From Mucilaginibacter sp. 44-25 (lineage in GTDB: Bacteria; Bacteroidota; Bacteroidia; Sphingobacteriales; Sphingobacteriaceae), in the NCBI GenBank assembly GCA_001898335.1, contig MKTS01000008.1, positions 1-64,000 of the forward strand: a DNA stretch of 64,000 bases, written 5' to 3'. The notes below the pieces were generated by a model, which worked only from the letters and a program-made list of their open reading frames with translations, did no database searches and had not been told where the DNA came from. Of the stretch, positions 43,966 through 53,374 are shown piece after piece; the stretch's first letter is position 1; each line of letters opens with the position of its first letter. The translations under genes were made by a program, and so were the position numbers.

Positions 43966-46900
43966 CTATTGCTTCTGATACCTGCTTAATTTTTCAAACA
44001 GCGTGGCAGGGTCAAAAGGTTTAAGGATATAATCATTCATACCCGCGGTTTCTATCTGGCCCATCTGGTTGCTCAGCATAGAAGCGGTTAAAGCGATGAT
44101 GGGTAACTTTTGAAAATAAGGCTCGTTCTTCGCACGGATAATACCGGCTGCTTCCAAACCACCCATGATAGGCATATGGATATCCATCAGCACAGCATCA
44201 TAATTTTGTTGAGCTTCCAGTTTTTCAATAGCTTCTTGCCCGTTCTCGGCAAAATCCGCGGCGGCGCCCCACTTTTTCAGCACTTTATTGATCAAAAGCC
44301 TGTTTATCTGATTGTCATCAACCACTAATACATTAATGTTTAACGTTGTATCCACTTTATTGCTATTATTAACCGGGCGTTGTTTTAATTTATTAAACGT
44401 AATAGTGAACCAAAACACCGAGCCTTCGCCCAACACGCTATCAACGTTGATGCGTGAGTCATGCAGTTCTATTAAACGCTTACTTATAGCCAGCCCCAAC
44501 CCTGTGCCGCCATACTTACGTGTGGTGTCGGTTTCGGCCTGCTTAAAAGATTCAAATATCGTCCCCAGCTTATCCTCTGCAATGCCAATACCGGTATCAG
44601 CTACGCCAAAACGTATGCGCACAGTATCATTATGTTGTTCAATTACCTTGAGGTCGATGTTCACTCCGCCACGGCTGGTAAATTTAACAGAATTACTTAC
44701 CAAATTCAACAAAATCTGCACAAGGCGTTGCCTGTCGCCGATAATTGTGTCGGGCACGCCATCGTCAACGCTGCATGTTAGCGATATATTTTTTTCCTGA
44801 GCCTTATATTTCATCGATGCAACAATGCTTTGCACCACATCGCGCAGGTTAACGGCAGCCTTTTCCAGCTCGATGTTACCCGTTTCAATTTTGGTGAAAT
44901 CGAGCAGGTCATTAATGAGGGTCATGAGGTTCTCTGCTGAAAATTTTAATACGCCCAGGTTCTCTCTTTGAGACTCGCCCGGGTTATCCTCCAGCAGTAG
45001 GTGCGACATGCCGATGACCGCGTTTAGCGGTGTGCGTATCTCATGGCTCATTACCCCTATAAACATATCTTTTGCACGGCTCAGCTGCAAGGCCTCCTCT
45101 TTTGCCGCTATCAGTTCCAACTCGGCCTTTTTCTTGGCAGTAATGTCAATTATGGTTTCGATATACTTTTCTACCCGGCCATTCTCCCCTACGATAACAG
45201 AGTTGATCACCGATATCCACAGTGGCTGCCCGTCCTTACGGTAAATCAGCAGATCAACCTCAAAAGACTGCTTTTGGGCGGAGAGCTCGCGGGCTTTTTC
45301 AATAATAGAAAAATCTGTTAGCTCGCCTTTTAGTGAATCTCCCAGATGTTTTCCCTTTATATCGGCCAGGGTATAACCCGTTATTTTTTCAAACGCGTTG
45401 TTTACCCATTGCACGCGGCCATCCCCATCGTTTATCACTACGCCACTGTTGGCTTTGCTGGCTACTAACGATAGCATTTTTAGTTGATCTTCGGTTTTCT
45501 TTCGCTCAGATATATCCACCATTACTCCTATCTGGCGGTCAACAGCGCCGTCCTCGTTAAATAAGGGGCTATTAGATATATATACCCAGGCAGTAGAACG
45601 ATCTTTCTTATATATCTTTATCTCTACCTCGTAAGGGCGGTTTTCTTTCACCGCCTGTACCGCGCTTTCGAAAACAGCCAGGTTAGTTTCCTCACCTATT
45701 AATAATGTGCCTACGGTTTTATCTTTCAGATCGGCAAGGGAGTAGCCAATAATGCCCTCCATGGCTTCATTCATCCAAACAATGCGGCCTTCGCCATCTC
45801 TTATGAAAATTCCGCTTGGTGATTTACGCGCGGCGAACGACAGTATCTCTACATTATGTTCGGCTTGTTTACGCTTGGTAATGTCTATAATGATACGGAT
45901 ATGCTTTTCTACCCGGCCATCCTCGGCATAAATAGGGGAATTATTAACAGATATCCATATAGGCTGCCCCTGTTTGGTATTCAGCGACAGATCTATCTCA
46001 TAAGGTATGCCTTTTTCACGCGCCTCGAGCATGTTACGTTCAGCGGCATGATCGGCCGGTTTACCTTGTAACACATCCCCCAGAAAGCGCCCGCTAACAT
46101 CATCAAGGCCATAACCTGTAATATCTTTAAAAGCGGCATTTACCCAAACTACCTCGTCGCTGGCATTACTGATCACCACACCATTCTTTATCCTGCTGGC
46201 CACCAGTGATAGCTCGCGGGTTTCGGTAACCAGGTGGTGCTGGTAAGTGGTATCGCGGCCGCTTGCATACCATTTCCCATTCAAGAAGCGGGCGGTCCAG
46301 CTGATGTGCTTTATCTCGCCATTACGCGTAACTGTTTCTGTTTCCAGCTCAAATGAAGTTTGCGCCCTGATAGATTCGGCAATCAAGGGCGCGTATTTTT
46401 CGCGGTTGTGGCCTACCACGTAATCCCACAGCGACCGGCCTATGGCCCGCTCGGGTTTATATCCCAAAACGGATGTAACGGCATCATTAATAAATTCGAC
46501 GCGGGCATTTTCATCCGCGATCAAATGAATTTCGGCAGAACTGTTAAAAAGGGTCGAATATTGCTTGTGTACTTCGAGGCTTTGTTCCAGCTCCTTTTTT
46601 TGCTTGCGTAACAACAGGTGCGACATAGCCTCGCCCGCCAGCGTGGTGAGCGCGTCGCGCTGCTCATCGGTGAGGTCTTTAGGTTGCTGGTCAAAAACGC
46701 AAAGGGTTCCTATACGGTATCCCTGGGGGTCTATCAGCGGTGCGCTGGCATAAAAGCGTACGCCAAAATCACCCTTCACAATGTCCGCTTCGCAAAACAA
46801 TTCGTTCTTTGAAGCGTCGGGTACTACAACAAGATGGCTATTAAGAATAGTGTGCCTGCAAAAAGAATTTTCAAGCGGAATAAAATCAATGTCGTACCCT

Positions 46901-47097
46901 ATTTTTGCCTTAAACCACTGCCTTTTATCATCAATAAAAGTGATAAAAGCCAATGGCGCCTGGCATATATAGGATGCCAGGCGGGCTATGGCATCAAACT
47001 CTTTTTCGGGAGGCGTATCTAAAACATCATAAGAATTTAGCGCGGCCAAACGCTGCCGTTCTGTTTCTTCTGGATGTTGCAGATCCGCTTTAATCAT
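43966..47097 (-). CDS. Hybrid sensor histidine kinase: GAF, four PAS, HisKA, HATPase, REC
   Basis: A 1043-residue protein without membrane segments, so probably cytoplasmic. GAF covers about 20-165 (LNSYDVLDTPPEKEFDAIA, a type frequent in cytosolic kinases). Four PAS/PAC units follow (starting about 175, 300, 420 and 545; each ends in a KRKQAE- or KKTEDQ-type linker). HisKA has MSHEIRTPLNAVIG (His about 685). HATPase has LNLVSNSVKF and GTGLGLAISKRL. A C-terminal receiver has Asp about 972 in VLMDIHMP. It should pass phosphate to an unseen Hpt or output protein. It starts 8 bp after glyA ends, so it is cotranscribed. Confidence 0.92.
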   Translation of the reverse strand: MIKADLQHPEETERQRLAALNSYDVLDTPPEKEFDAIARLASYICQAPLAFITFIDDKRQWFKAKIGYDIDFIPLENSFCRHTILNSHLVVVPDASKNELFCEADIVKGDFGVRFYASAPLIDPQGYRIGTLCVFDQQPKDLTDEQRDALTTLAGEAMSHLLLRKQKKELEQSLEVHKQYSTLFNSSAEIHLIADENARVEFINDAVTSVLGYKPERAIGRSLWDYVVGHNREKYAPLIAESIRAQTSFELETETVTRNGEIKHISWTARFLNGKWYASGRDTTYQHHLVTETRELSLVASRIKNGVVISNASDEVVWVNAAFKDITGYGLDDVSGRFLGDVLQGKPADHAAERNMLEAREKGIPYEIDLSLNTKQGQPIWISVNNSPIYAEDGRVEKHIRIIIDITKRKQAEHNVEILSFAARKSPSGIFIRDGEGRIVWMNEAMEGIIGYSLADLKDKTVGTLLIGEETNLAVFESAVQAVKENRPYEVEIKIYKKDRSTAWVYISNSPLFNEDGAVDRQIGVMVDISERKKTEDQLKMLSLVASKANSGVVINDGDGRVQWVNNAFEKITGYTLADIKGKHLGDSLKGELTDFSIIEKARELSAQKQSFEVDLLIYRKDGQPLWISVINSVIVGENGRVEKYIETIIDITAKKKAELELIAAKEEALQLSRAKDMFIGVMSHEIRTPLNAVIGMSHLLLEDNPGESQRENLGVLKFSAENLMTLINDLLDFTKIETGNIELEKAAVNLRDVVQSIVASMKYKAQEKNISLTCSVDDGVPDTIIGDRQRLVQILLNLVSNSVKFTSRGGVNIDLKVIEQHNDTVRIRFGVADTGIGIAEDKLGTIFESFKQAETDTTRKYGGTGLGLAISKRLIELHDSRINVDSVLGEGSVFWFTITFNKLKQRPVNNSNKVDTTLNINVLVVDDNQINRLLINKVLKKWGAAADFAENGQEAIEKLEAQQNYDAVLMDIHMPIMGGLEAAGIIRAKNEPYFQKLPIIALTASMLSNQMGQIETAGMNDYILKPFDPATLFEKLSRYQKQ

Positions 47098-47105
47098 TAG
47101 TTAAG

Positions 47106-48383
47106 TTAATCCTCCCGATACAATGGAAAATCCTCCATTAATTTATGTACTTTTTTACGAATTTTCTTAATAGAAGTTTCATTTTCCGGATCGTTAATTA
47201 CGCCATCTATCAGATCTACTATGGTTTCCATATGTTTTTCTTTTAAACCACGGGTAGTAATAGCAGCCGTACCCAAACGGATACCTGATGTAACAAACGG
47301 AGATTTATCGTCATATGGCACCATATTTTTATTTGCGGTGATATCGGCTTCTACCAGGGCATTCTCAGCCGCTTTACCGGTAATGTTCTTATTACGCAGG
47401 TCAATCAGCATCAGGTGGTTATCAGTGCCGCCTGAAATGATCTCATAACCGCGGGCAACCAACGCTTTAGCCATAGCAGCGGCATTAAGTTTTACCTGGG
47501 CTATATATTTCATGTAGCTATCAGACAGTGCTTCGCCAAAAGCTACCGCTTTGGCAGCAATAATATGCTCTAAAGGGCCACCTTGTGTACCGGGAAAAAC
47601 AGCCATATCCAACAATGACGACATCATACGGATCTCGCCTTTTGGTGTTTTTAAGCCCCACGGGTTCTCGAAATCCTTACCCATCATAATTAAACCACCA
47701 CGCGGGCCGCGCAGCGTTTTGTGGGTAGTGGTGGTAACAATATGGCAATGCGGCAGCGGATCTGTTAATAAACCACGGGCAATTAAACCTGCCGGATGCG
47801 AAATATCAGCCAGTACCAAAGCACCAACTTTATCAGCCACGCTGCGGATAAACGCATAATCCCAATCGCGTGAATAGGCCGAAGCACCGCAGATGATGAG
47901 TTTTGGTTTTTGCTCTAAAGCAACGCGCTCTAATTGTGCATAATCAATTAAGCCGGTTTCTTTTACCACACCGTAAAAATGCGGCTCATATAATTTACCG
48001 GAAAAGTTTACCGGTGAGCCGTGGGTTAAGTGGCCACCATGTGAAAGATCAAATCCTAATATTTTATCGCCGGGGTTAAGCACCGCAAGCATAACCGCCG
48101 CGTTGGCCTGGGCACCTGAGTGGGGTTGTACGTTGGCCCATTCAGCATTAAACAATTGCTTGGCACGCTCAATGGCAATGGTCTCAATCTCATCAACCAC
48201 CTGGCAGCCGCCGTAATAGCGTTTGCCCGGCAAACCTTCGGCATATTTGTTGGTAGCCACAGAACCAGCCGCTTCCATTATCTGGCGGCTAACAAAGTTC
48301 TCTGATGCGATAAGCTCAATGCCTTCTTCCTGGCGCTGCTGCTCTTCTTCTAACAGCTTGAATATTAATTTATCTCTTTTCAT
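47106..48383 (-). CDS. glyA: Serine hydroxymethyltransferase
   Basis: A 425-residue PLP enzyme. [38 protein letters not shown] and [14 protein letters not shown] (Schiff-base Lys) are all intact, and length is normal. It interconverts serine and glycine and feeds one-carbon metabolism. It is the first gene of a pair with the hybrid kinase. The 208-bp gap on its 5' side has AT-rich direct repeats and an REP-like element. Confidence 0.97.
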   Translation of the reverse strand: MKRDKLIFKLLEEEQQRQEEGIELIASENFVSRQIMEAAGSVATNKYAEGLPGKRYYGGCQVVDEIETIAIERAKQLFNAEWANVQPHSGAQANAAVMLAVLNPGDKILGFDLSHGGHLTHGSPVNFSGKLYEPHFYGVVKETGLIDYAQLERVALEQKPKLIICGASAYSRDWDYAFIRSVADKVGALVLADISHPAGLIARGLLTDPLPHCHIVTTTTHKTLRGPRGGLIMMGKDFENPWGLKTPKGEIRMMSSLLDMAVFPGTQGGPLEHIIAAKAVAFGEALSDSYMKYIAQVKLNAAAMAKALVARGYEIISGGTDNHLMLIDLRNKNITGKAAENALVEADITANKNMVPYDDKSPFVTSGIRLGTAAITTRGLKEKHMETIVDLIDGVINDPENETSIKKIRKKVHKLMEDFPLYRED

Positions 48384-48420
48384 TATGGTGTTTTAAAAAA
48401 CGATGCTAAGTTAGGGATTA

Positions 48421-48480
48421 AGGAGCTAAAAGTCGAAGGCATTTTTAAAGCCGAAAGCTAAAAGTCCAAAGCTGAAAGCT
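48421..48480. repeat. Short degenerate direct repeats AAAGCTNAAAGTC
   Basis: The words AGCTAAAAGTC, AAGCCGAAAGCTAAAAGTCC and AAAGCTGAAAGCT repeat with small variations across 60 bp upstream of glyA. They look like slippage-derived simple sequence; no coding potential. Confidence 0.5.
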
Positions 48481-48532
48481 GGCAGTACCAAAAACCATAA
48501 CCATACGAAGTAAAAGCTTTTGACCTGCTGAT

Positions 48533-48578
48533 GAGATTGCCGCGTATCCCGATATTCATCGTGATTCTCGCAATGACA
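48533..48578. repeat. REP-like imperfect palindrome (GTCATTGCGAG type)
   Basis: On minus it reads TGTCATTGCGAG at one end and GCAATCTC at the other, an imperfect inverted repeat around 46 bp. Intergenic words of this kind (CATTGCGAG ... GCAATCTC) recur in many Bacteroidota genomes. Only one copy is in this window, between scpA and glyA. Confidence 0.4.
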
Positions 48579-48591
48579 TTTTTTTCATATT

Positions 48592-49341
48592 TCAACTTCC
48601 CGCTTTAGGTTCAATCCAAAAGTTATTAAAGCCCAGGCCAATAGTTATCTCTATGGCTTCCTGTTGCAGCATCTCCAGTACGGCTAAAAAATTGTAGATA
48701 AAATGTACCTTGTTTTCGCTGTTGCCGGCAATGTGCTTAAAGTCCATTTTTTTGTTAATGCTGAGCAGATGCTTGATAGCTTCTTTCTGCTTTTCAATAG
48801 TATAAGGATATTGCACTACCGTGTGGTGCACTTCCTGGCTGCGTGTATTGTAGTTACGCATGAGGCGGTGATATACAATCATCAGCTTGTAGAGGTTCAG
48901 TTCTGATAGTTCTTCGCCGGGTACGGCTACTTTCTCTACCTGCTCCAGATCGGCTTTTATGTTACCACGCCTTTCCTGTTTAAAACGCTCCTCCTCAAAA
49001 GGGCGCAGTTCATCGCACAAAACCTTAAACTTTTTATATTCGATCAGTTTACGGATCAGCCCTTCTTTGGTATCTATCTCGTTTTCCTCGTCGCCGGTGT
49101 TGTGGCGGGGCAAAAGCATTTTCGCTTTTATCCGCATCAGGGTAGCCGCAACAAATATGAACTCACTCGCCAGTTCCATATTCAGCACGGTCATCTGGTG
49201 AATGTAGTTCAGGAAATCGTCGGTAATGCGGGCAATGGGAATGTCGTGTATGTCCAGTTCATCGCGTTCAATAAAAAACAGCAGCAGGTCAAAAGGCCCT
49301 TCAAACTGCGGTAATTTTATGGCGAACGCGTCATCGGTCAT
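48592..49341 (-). CDS. scpA: Segregation and condensation protein A
   Basis: A 249-residue kleisin. The N-terminal FEGPFDLLLFFIERDELDIHDI is the SMC-neck-binding motif; ASEFIFVAATLMRIKAKMLLP follows; the C-terminal winged-helix part ends IEITIGLGFNNFWIEPKA. It joins SMC and ScpB in chromosome segregation. It is divergent from dxs; scpB is not in the window. Confidence 0.93.
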   Translation of the reverse strand: MTDDAFAIKLPQFEGPFDLLLFFIERDELDIHDIPIARITDDFLNYIHQMTVLNMELASEFIFVAATLMRIKAKMLLPRHNTGDEENEIDTKEGLIRKLIEYKKFKVLCDELRPFEEERFKQERRGNIKADLEQVEKVAVPGEELSELNLYKLMIVYHRLMRNYNTRSQEVHHTVVQYPYTIEKQKEAIKHLLSINKKMDFKHIAGNSENKVHFIYNFLAVLEMLQQEAIEITIGLGFNNFWIEPKAGS

Positions 49342-49432
49342 TTGTCAAAAATACAGCTATTTAGCTGTAAAAAAATATAAATCACAAATAGCAAAACAAT
49401 AATTACCTTTAATATATTCCAATTAAATTACC

Positions 49433-49440
49433 TTACTTTG
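49433..49440 (+). promoter_or_regulatory. Possible -7 element, dxs
   Basis: TTACTTTG, one mismatch to TAnnTTTG, 30 bp before the dxs ATG. The same 8-mer is found at susC (8883-8876, minus) and before the acetyltransferase gene (22654-22661), suggesting a tolerated variant. Confidence 0.35.
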
Positions 49441-49470
49441 TAAGTTATATTACAGTCACGAAATAATTAA

Positions 49471-51402
49471 ATGCAGGTACCCGCCGGTGAACTTTTAAGT
49501 ACAATAAACTTTCCTACTGATCTTAAGCAGTTAAAAGAAGACCAGCTTGAACAAGTTTGTAACGAACTGCGCCAATATATTATTGACGTAGTATCGGTTA
49601 ATGGTGGCCATTTCGCGGCCAGCTTAGGCACTGTAGAACTCACAGTAGCGCTACAATATGTGTTAAACACCCCTTACGACCAATTGGTGTGGGATGTAGG
49701 CCACCAGGCTTACGGCCACAAGATATTAACCGGCCGCAGGGATAATTTCCATACCAACCGCGTTTACGGTGGTATAAGCGGTTTCCCAAAACGCAGCGAA
49801 AGCATTTTTGATACGTTTGGCGTGGGGCACTCGTCAACCTCTATTTCTGCCGCTTTGGGTATGGCCGTGGCCTCTCAATACAAGGGGGAAACTGACCGCC
49901 AGCACGTTGCCGTTATTGGTGATGGTGCCATGACCGCCGGTTTAGCCTTTGAGGCGCTCAACCACGCCGGTATTGAAAACTCTAACCTACTGGTGATCCT
50001 TAACGACAATAATATGTCGATAGACCCTAACGTGGGTGCATTAAAGGAATACCTTACCGATATTACCACATCAAAGCCTTATAACCGTTTCCGCGATGAT
50101 ATTGCTACGGTGCTGTCAAAGATCTCATCGATGGGGCCGGATGCCTTTAAGATCGCTAAGAAGATCGAGAAAAGCATCAAAGGCACTTTACTTAAACGCA
50201 GCAACTTTTTTGAGGCGCTTAAGTTTCGCTATTTTGGCCCGGTTGACGGCCACGATGTAAAACATCTGGTAAAATTACTGCGCGACCTGCGCGATATACC
50301 CGGCCCTAAACTCCTGCATTGCATTACCACAAAAGGTAAAGGCTATGCACTGGCAGAAAAAGACCAGACCAAATGGCACGCACCCGGTTTGTTCGATAAG
50401 ATTACCGGTGAGATAAAAAAGACCAAATATGATAAGCCACAACCGCCTAAATACCAGGATGTGTTTGGCCATACCATTATAGAACTGGCTGAAGCTAACC
50501 CTAAAATTATGGGGATTACACCGGCCATGCCATCAGGCTGTTCATTAAACCTGATGATGAAAGCCATGCCTAACCGCGCGTTTGACGTAGGCATTGCCGA
50601 GCAGCACGCTGTTACCTTTAGTGCCGGTTTAGCTACCCAAGGTTTGGTTCCTTTCTGTAACATCTATTCCAGCTTTATGCAAAGGGCTTATGACCAGGTG
50701 ATACATGACGTTGCCATACAAAAGCTTAACGTAGTGATGTGCCTTGACCGTGCCGGCTTTGCCGGAGCAGACGGAGCCACCCATCATGGCGCTTATGACC
50801 TGGCTTACATGCGTTGCATCCCTAACTTAACGGTGTCTGCACCGATGAACGAGGAAGAGTTGCGCAACCTGATGTTTACCGCCCAGCAGGATGATATGGG
50901 GCCATTTGTAATACGTTACCCTCGTGGTAACGGCGTAATGGTTGACTGGCAACGCCCAATGAAAGCCATACCTGTAGGCAAAGGCCGCAAAATTTGCGAC
51001 GGTGAAGAAGTGGCAATATTAAGTATAGGTGCCATTGGCAACGAAGTGGTTAAAGCCACCGGGCAGTTACACCTTGAAGGTTATTTCCCGGCCCATTATG
51101 ATATGCGCTTTGTGAAACCGCTTGATGAAGCTTTACTGCACGAGGTTTTCCAGAAATATCCGTACGTAATAACTATAGAGGACGGTTGCCTTGAAGGTGG
51201 CATGGGATCGGCAGTGTTAGAATTTATGGCCGATAACAATTACAAATCACAAGTGATACGCCTTGGCATCCCGGATGAATTTATAGAACACGGCGAACAA
51301 CCCGAGCTATGGGCCGAATGCGGTTACGATGCAGCATCAATAGCCGCCCGGGTTAAGCAATACGGCATACTCAGAGAAGCAGCGCAAACGATTGCTTCAT
51401 AA
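49471..51402 (+). CDS. dxs: 1-deoxy-D-xylulose-5-phosphate synthase
   Basis: A 643-residue thiamine-diphosphate enzyme. VWDVGHQAYGHKILTGRR, GDGAMTAGLAFEALNHAG with NDNNMSID (ThDP/Mg2+ motif), IAEQHAVTFSAGLA, LDRAGFAGADGATHHG and the C-terminal TIEDG region are intact. It makes DXP from pyruvate and glyceraldehyde 3-phosphate, the first step of the MEP isoprenoid pathway. Monocistronic, ending in a perfect hairpin at 51411-51436. Confidence 0.97.
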   Translation: MQVPAGELLSTINFPTDLKQLKEDQLEQVCNELRQYIIDVVSVNGGHFAASLGTVELTVALQYVLNTPYDQLVWDVGHQAYGHKILTGRRDNFHTNRVYGGISGFPKRSESIFDTFGVGHSSTSISAALGMAVASQYKGETDRQHVAVIGDGAMTAGLAFEALNHAGIENSNLLVILNDNNMSIDPNVGALKEYLTDITTSKPYNRFRDDIATVLSKISSMGPDAFKIAKKIEKSIKGTLLKRSNFFEALKFRYFGPVDGHDVKHLVKLLRDLRDIPGPKLLHCITTKGKGYALAEKDQTKWHAPGLFDKITGEIKKTKYDKPQPPKYQDVFGHTIIELAEANPKIMGITPAMPSGCSLNLMMKAMPNRAFDVGIAEQHAVTFSAGLATQGLVPFCNIYSSFMQRAYDQVIHDVAIQKLNVVMCLDRAGFAGADGATHHGAYDLAYMRCIPNLTVSAPMNEEELRNLMFTAQQDDMGPFVIRYPRGNGVMVDWQRPMKAIPVGKGRKICDGEEVAILSIGAIGNEVVKATGQLHLEGYFPAHYDMRFVKPLDEALLHEVFQKYPYVITIEDGCLEGGMGSAVLEFMADNNYKSQVIRLGIPDEFIEHGEQPELWAECGYDAASIAARVKQYGILREAAQTIAS

Positions 51403-51410
51403 AATATAAC

Positions 51411-51436
51411 AAGAGCGATGGATGACCATCGCTCTT
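51411..51436 (+). terminator. dxs terminator hairpin
   Basis: AAGAGCGATGG/CCATCGCTCTT is an 11-bp perfect stem with an ATGA loop, 9 bp after the dxs stop. No T-run follows. The AAGAGCGATG arm is the same as in the four hairpins of the 52.7-53.4 kb array. Confidence 0.7.
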
Positions 51437-51536
51437 ATTGGTTAAAGTACATCATATCTCCATATAACAGATTACAAAAATTTTTAATTATTTGATTATT
51501 AAGGCTATATTCAGGAATTAATCTAAACCTGACACA

Positions 51537-52597
51537 ATGGACTTTAAAGATCAAATTTTACAATTTGCATCGCGAGTTGAGAAACTTTGCACGCAGATTC
51601 AAACTGAAGAGGCTACAAAAAATGCCTTGATTATGCCTTTTATTCAACTATTGGGCTACGACGTGTTCAATCCTTTTGAAGTGAATCCAGAATTTATTGC
51701 TGATATAGGCATTAAAAAAGGGGAAAAGGTCGACTATGCTATAATGACTGATGGGAAACCAATTTTGCTGATTGAATGCAAACATTACACCCAAGATCTG
51801 AACCCCCATAATTCACAGCTATTCAGATATTTCATACGACGGATGCAAAATTCGGCCTTTTGACAAATGGCATAAATTTCAGGTTTTATACAGATTTGAT
51901 AACTCCAAACAAAATGGACGAAAAGCCTTTTTTTGAGTTTAAAATCACTGACATCAAAGACAACGAAATCGTCGAATTGAAGAAATTCCACAAGTCATAT
52001 TTCGACATTGGCAACATAACTAACACAGCAAGTGAGTTAAAATACTTAAACCAGATAAAGCATTCATTGAATGAGGAATTTGGTGACCCATCTGACGAAT
52101 TTGTAAAATATTTTACAAGGAAAGTTTACCCCGGCACCATTACTCAAAAAGTTTTAGAGCAATTTAAGCTTATTACCAAAAAAGCTTGCTCTTTATACAT
52201 AAGCGATATTTTGAATGAACGATTTAAGTCGGCTTTAGAAAAAGAAACCCAAAATGAAGAGCCTCTTACCACAATTACTCCGGCAGAACAAGAATCTTCC
52301 GATGGTGTTGTAACATCTGAAGATGAGATTATGGGTCATATGATTGTTAGAGCAATATTATCAGAAAAGATAAACGCAAAACGTATTGTGATGAGAGATG
52401 CTTTAAGCTATTGTGCGATCCTATTAGATGATAATAACAGAAAGCCAATTTGCCGATTTTATTTTAGTGAAAAGAAAAAATCCATTTCAATAGTTGATAG
52501 CAATAAATCATTTGTGAAGACAGAGATTTCCGATTTAAATGATATTTATCAACTAAAGAAGGCCTTATTTGATACGATTGATATGTACGATAAATAA
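51537..52597 (+). pseudogene. Stand-alone HsdR-N-type nuclease-like gene with frameshift
   Basis: Two overlapping frames (51537-51863 and the frame continuing to 52597) together encode one protein of about 353 residues. Frame 1 has VDYAIMTDGKPILLIECKHY, the D...E-x-K core of the restriction-endonuclease-like HsdR N-terminal fold, and then breaks. The second frame reads on naturally from codons HTTDAKFGLLTNGI at about 51833, so a single missing base near 51831-51835 explains it. The rest ends in a domain of unknown function. The region is more AT-rich than its neighbours, suggesting transfer. Either a real pseudogene or a sequencing error. Confidence 0.75.
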
Positions 52598-52631
52598 ACC
52601 CGTCATTATTATATTGTGTAAGAATTAAATG

Positions 52632-52661
52632 CACATTGCATGCATTGATTCATGCAATGTG
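52632..52661 (+). terminator. Hairpin after HsdR-N-like gene
   Basis: CACATTGCATG/CATGCAATGTG, an 11-bp perfect stem with an 8-nt loop, followed by AGCAATTTT. It lies 34 bp after the stop codon. Confidence 0.65.
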
Positions 52662-52699
52662 AGCAATTTTCGGCTAAAGCCCTATTGGGATTTTCTAAT

Positions 52700-53372
52700 C
52701 CGTTGGCTGAAGCCAACGGCAATGATATCTCAAATAACCATTTTTCATTCCCGTCCCATTTATGGGGCGGGAATTGTGCCCAAAGTAAGAGGCTTTAGCC
52801 AAATAATAATGCAAGCAGCTATATTGCTAAACAGGAAGAGCGATGATTACTCATCGCTCTTTTAGTACCATTTAGGCTGAAGACAACGGCAATGACATCT
52901 CAAATGACCATTTTCATTGCCGTCCCATTTATTGGGCGAGCCTTGTGCACAATGCAAGGGGCTTTAGCCAAATAATAAATGCAAGCAGCTATATTCCCAA
53001 ACAAGAAGAGCGATGAGTAATCATTGCTCTTTTAGTATCATTGGCTTCAGCTAATGGCAATGATTATCAAAAAGCCATTTTCATTGCCGTCCCATTTATG
53101 GGGCGGCAATTGTGTACAATGTAAGAGGCTTTAGCCAAATAATAAATGCAAGCAGCTATATTGCTAAACAAGAAGAGCGATGACTACTCATTGCTCTTTT
53201 AGTACCATTTGGCTGAAGCAAACGGCAATGATTAATCAAAAAGCCATTTTCATTGCCGTCCCATTTATGGGGCGGGCATTGTGCCCAATGTAAAAGGCTT
53301 TAGCCAAAATAATAATGTAAGCAGCTATATTGCTAAACAAGAAGAGCGATGAGAGATCATCGCTCTTCTTGT
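52700..53372. repeat. Array of four tandem ~168-bp hairpin-containing repeats
   Basis: Unit starts, aligned on GGCTGAAG-type words, are at 52705, 52875, 53043 and 53211 (steps of 170, 168 and 168 bp). Each unit contains: a GGCTGAAGCC-like start with CGGCAATGA; a hairpin around CCGTCCCATTTATGGGGCGG; AGGCTTTAGCC; the constant GCAAGCAGCTATATTGC; and a hairpin AAGAGCGATGA...TCAT(C/T)GCTCTT with a short T-run. Unit 1 pairs ATTCCCG with CGGGAAT, unit 3 ATTGCCG with CGGCAAT, a compensatory change. A 9-bp hairpin CCGTTGGCT/AGCCAACGG opens the array (52700-52719). No coding potential; the open frame at 52629-52865 lies within it and is spurious. It fills the 777-bp gap between the HsdR-N-like gene and the peptidase. 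Confidence 0.85.
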
Positions 53373-53374
53373 AA

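Noticed and set aside
52629..52865. 78-codon open frame in the repeat region
   Set aside because: It runs through the hairpins of the first repeat unit, and its sequence matches no protein pattern; explained by the repeat.
52700..53372. Repeat array considered as CRISPR
   Set aside because: Units are about 168 bp and nearly identical along their entire length, with no 20-40 bp unique spacers and no cas genes nearby.
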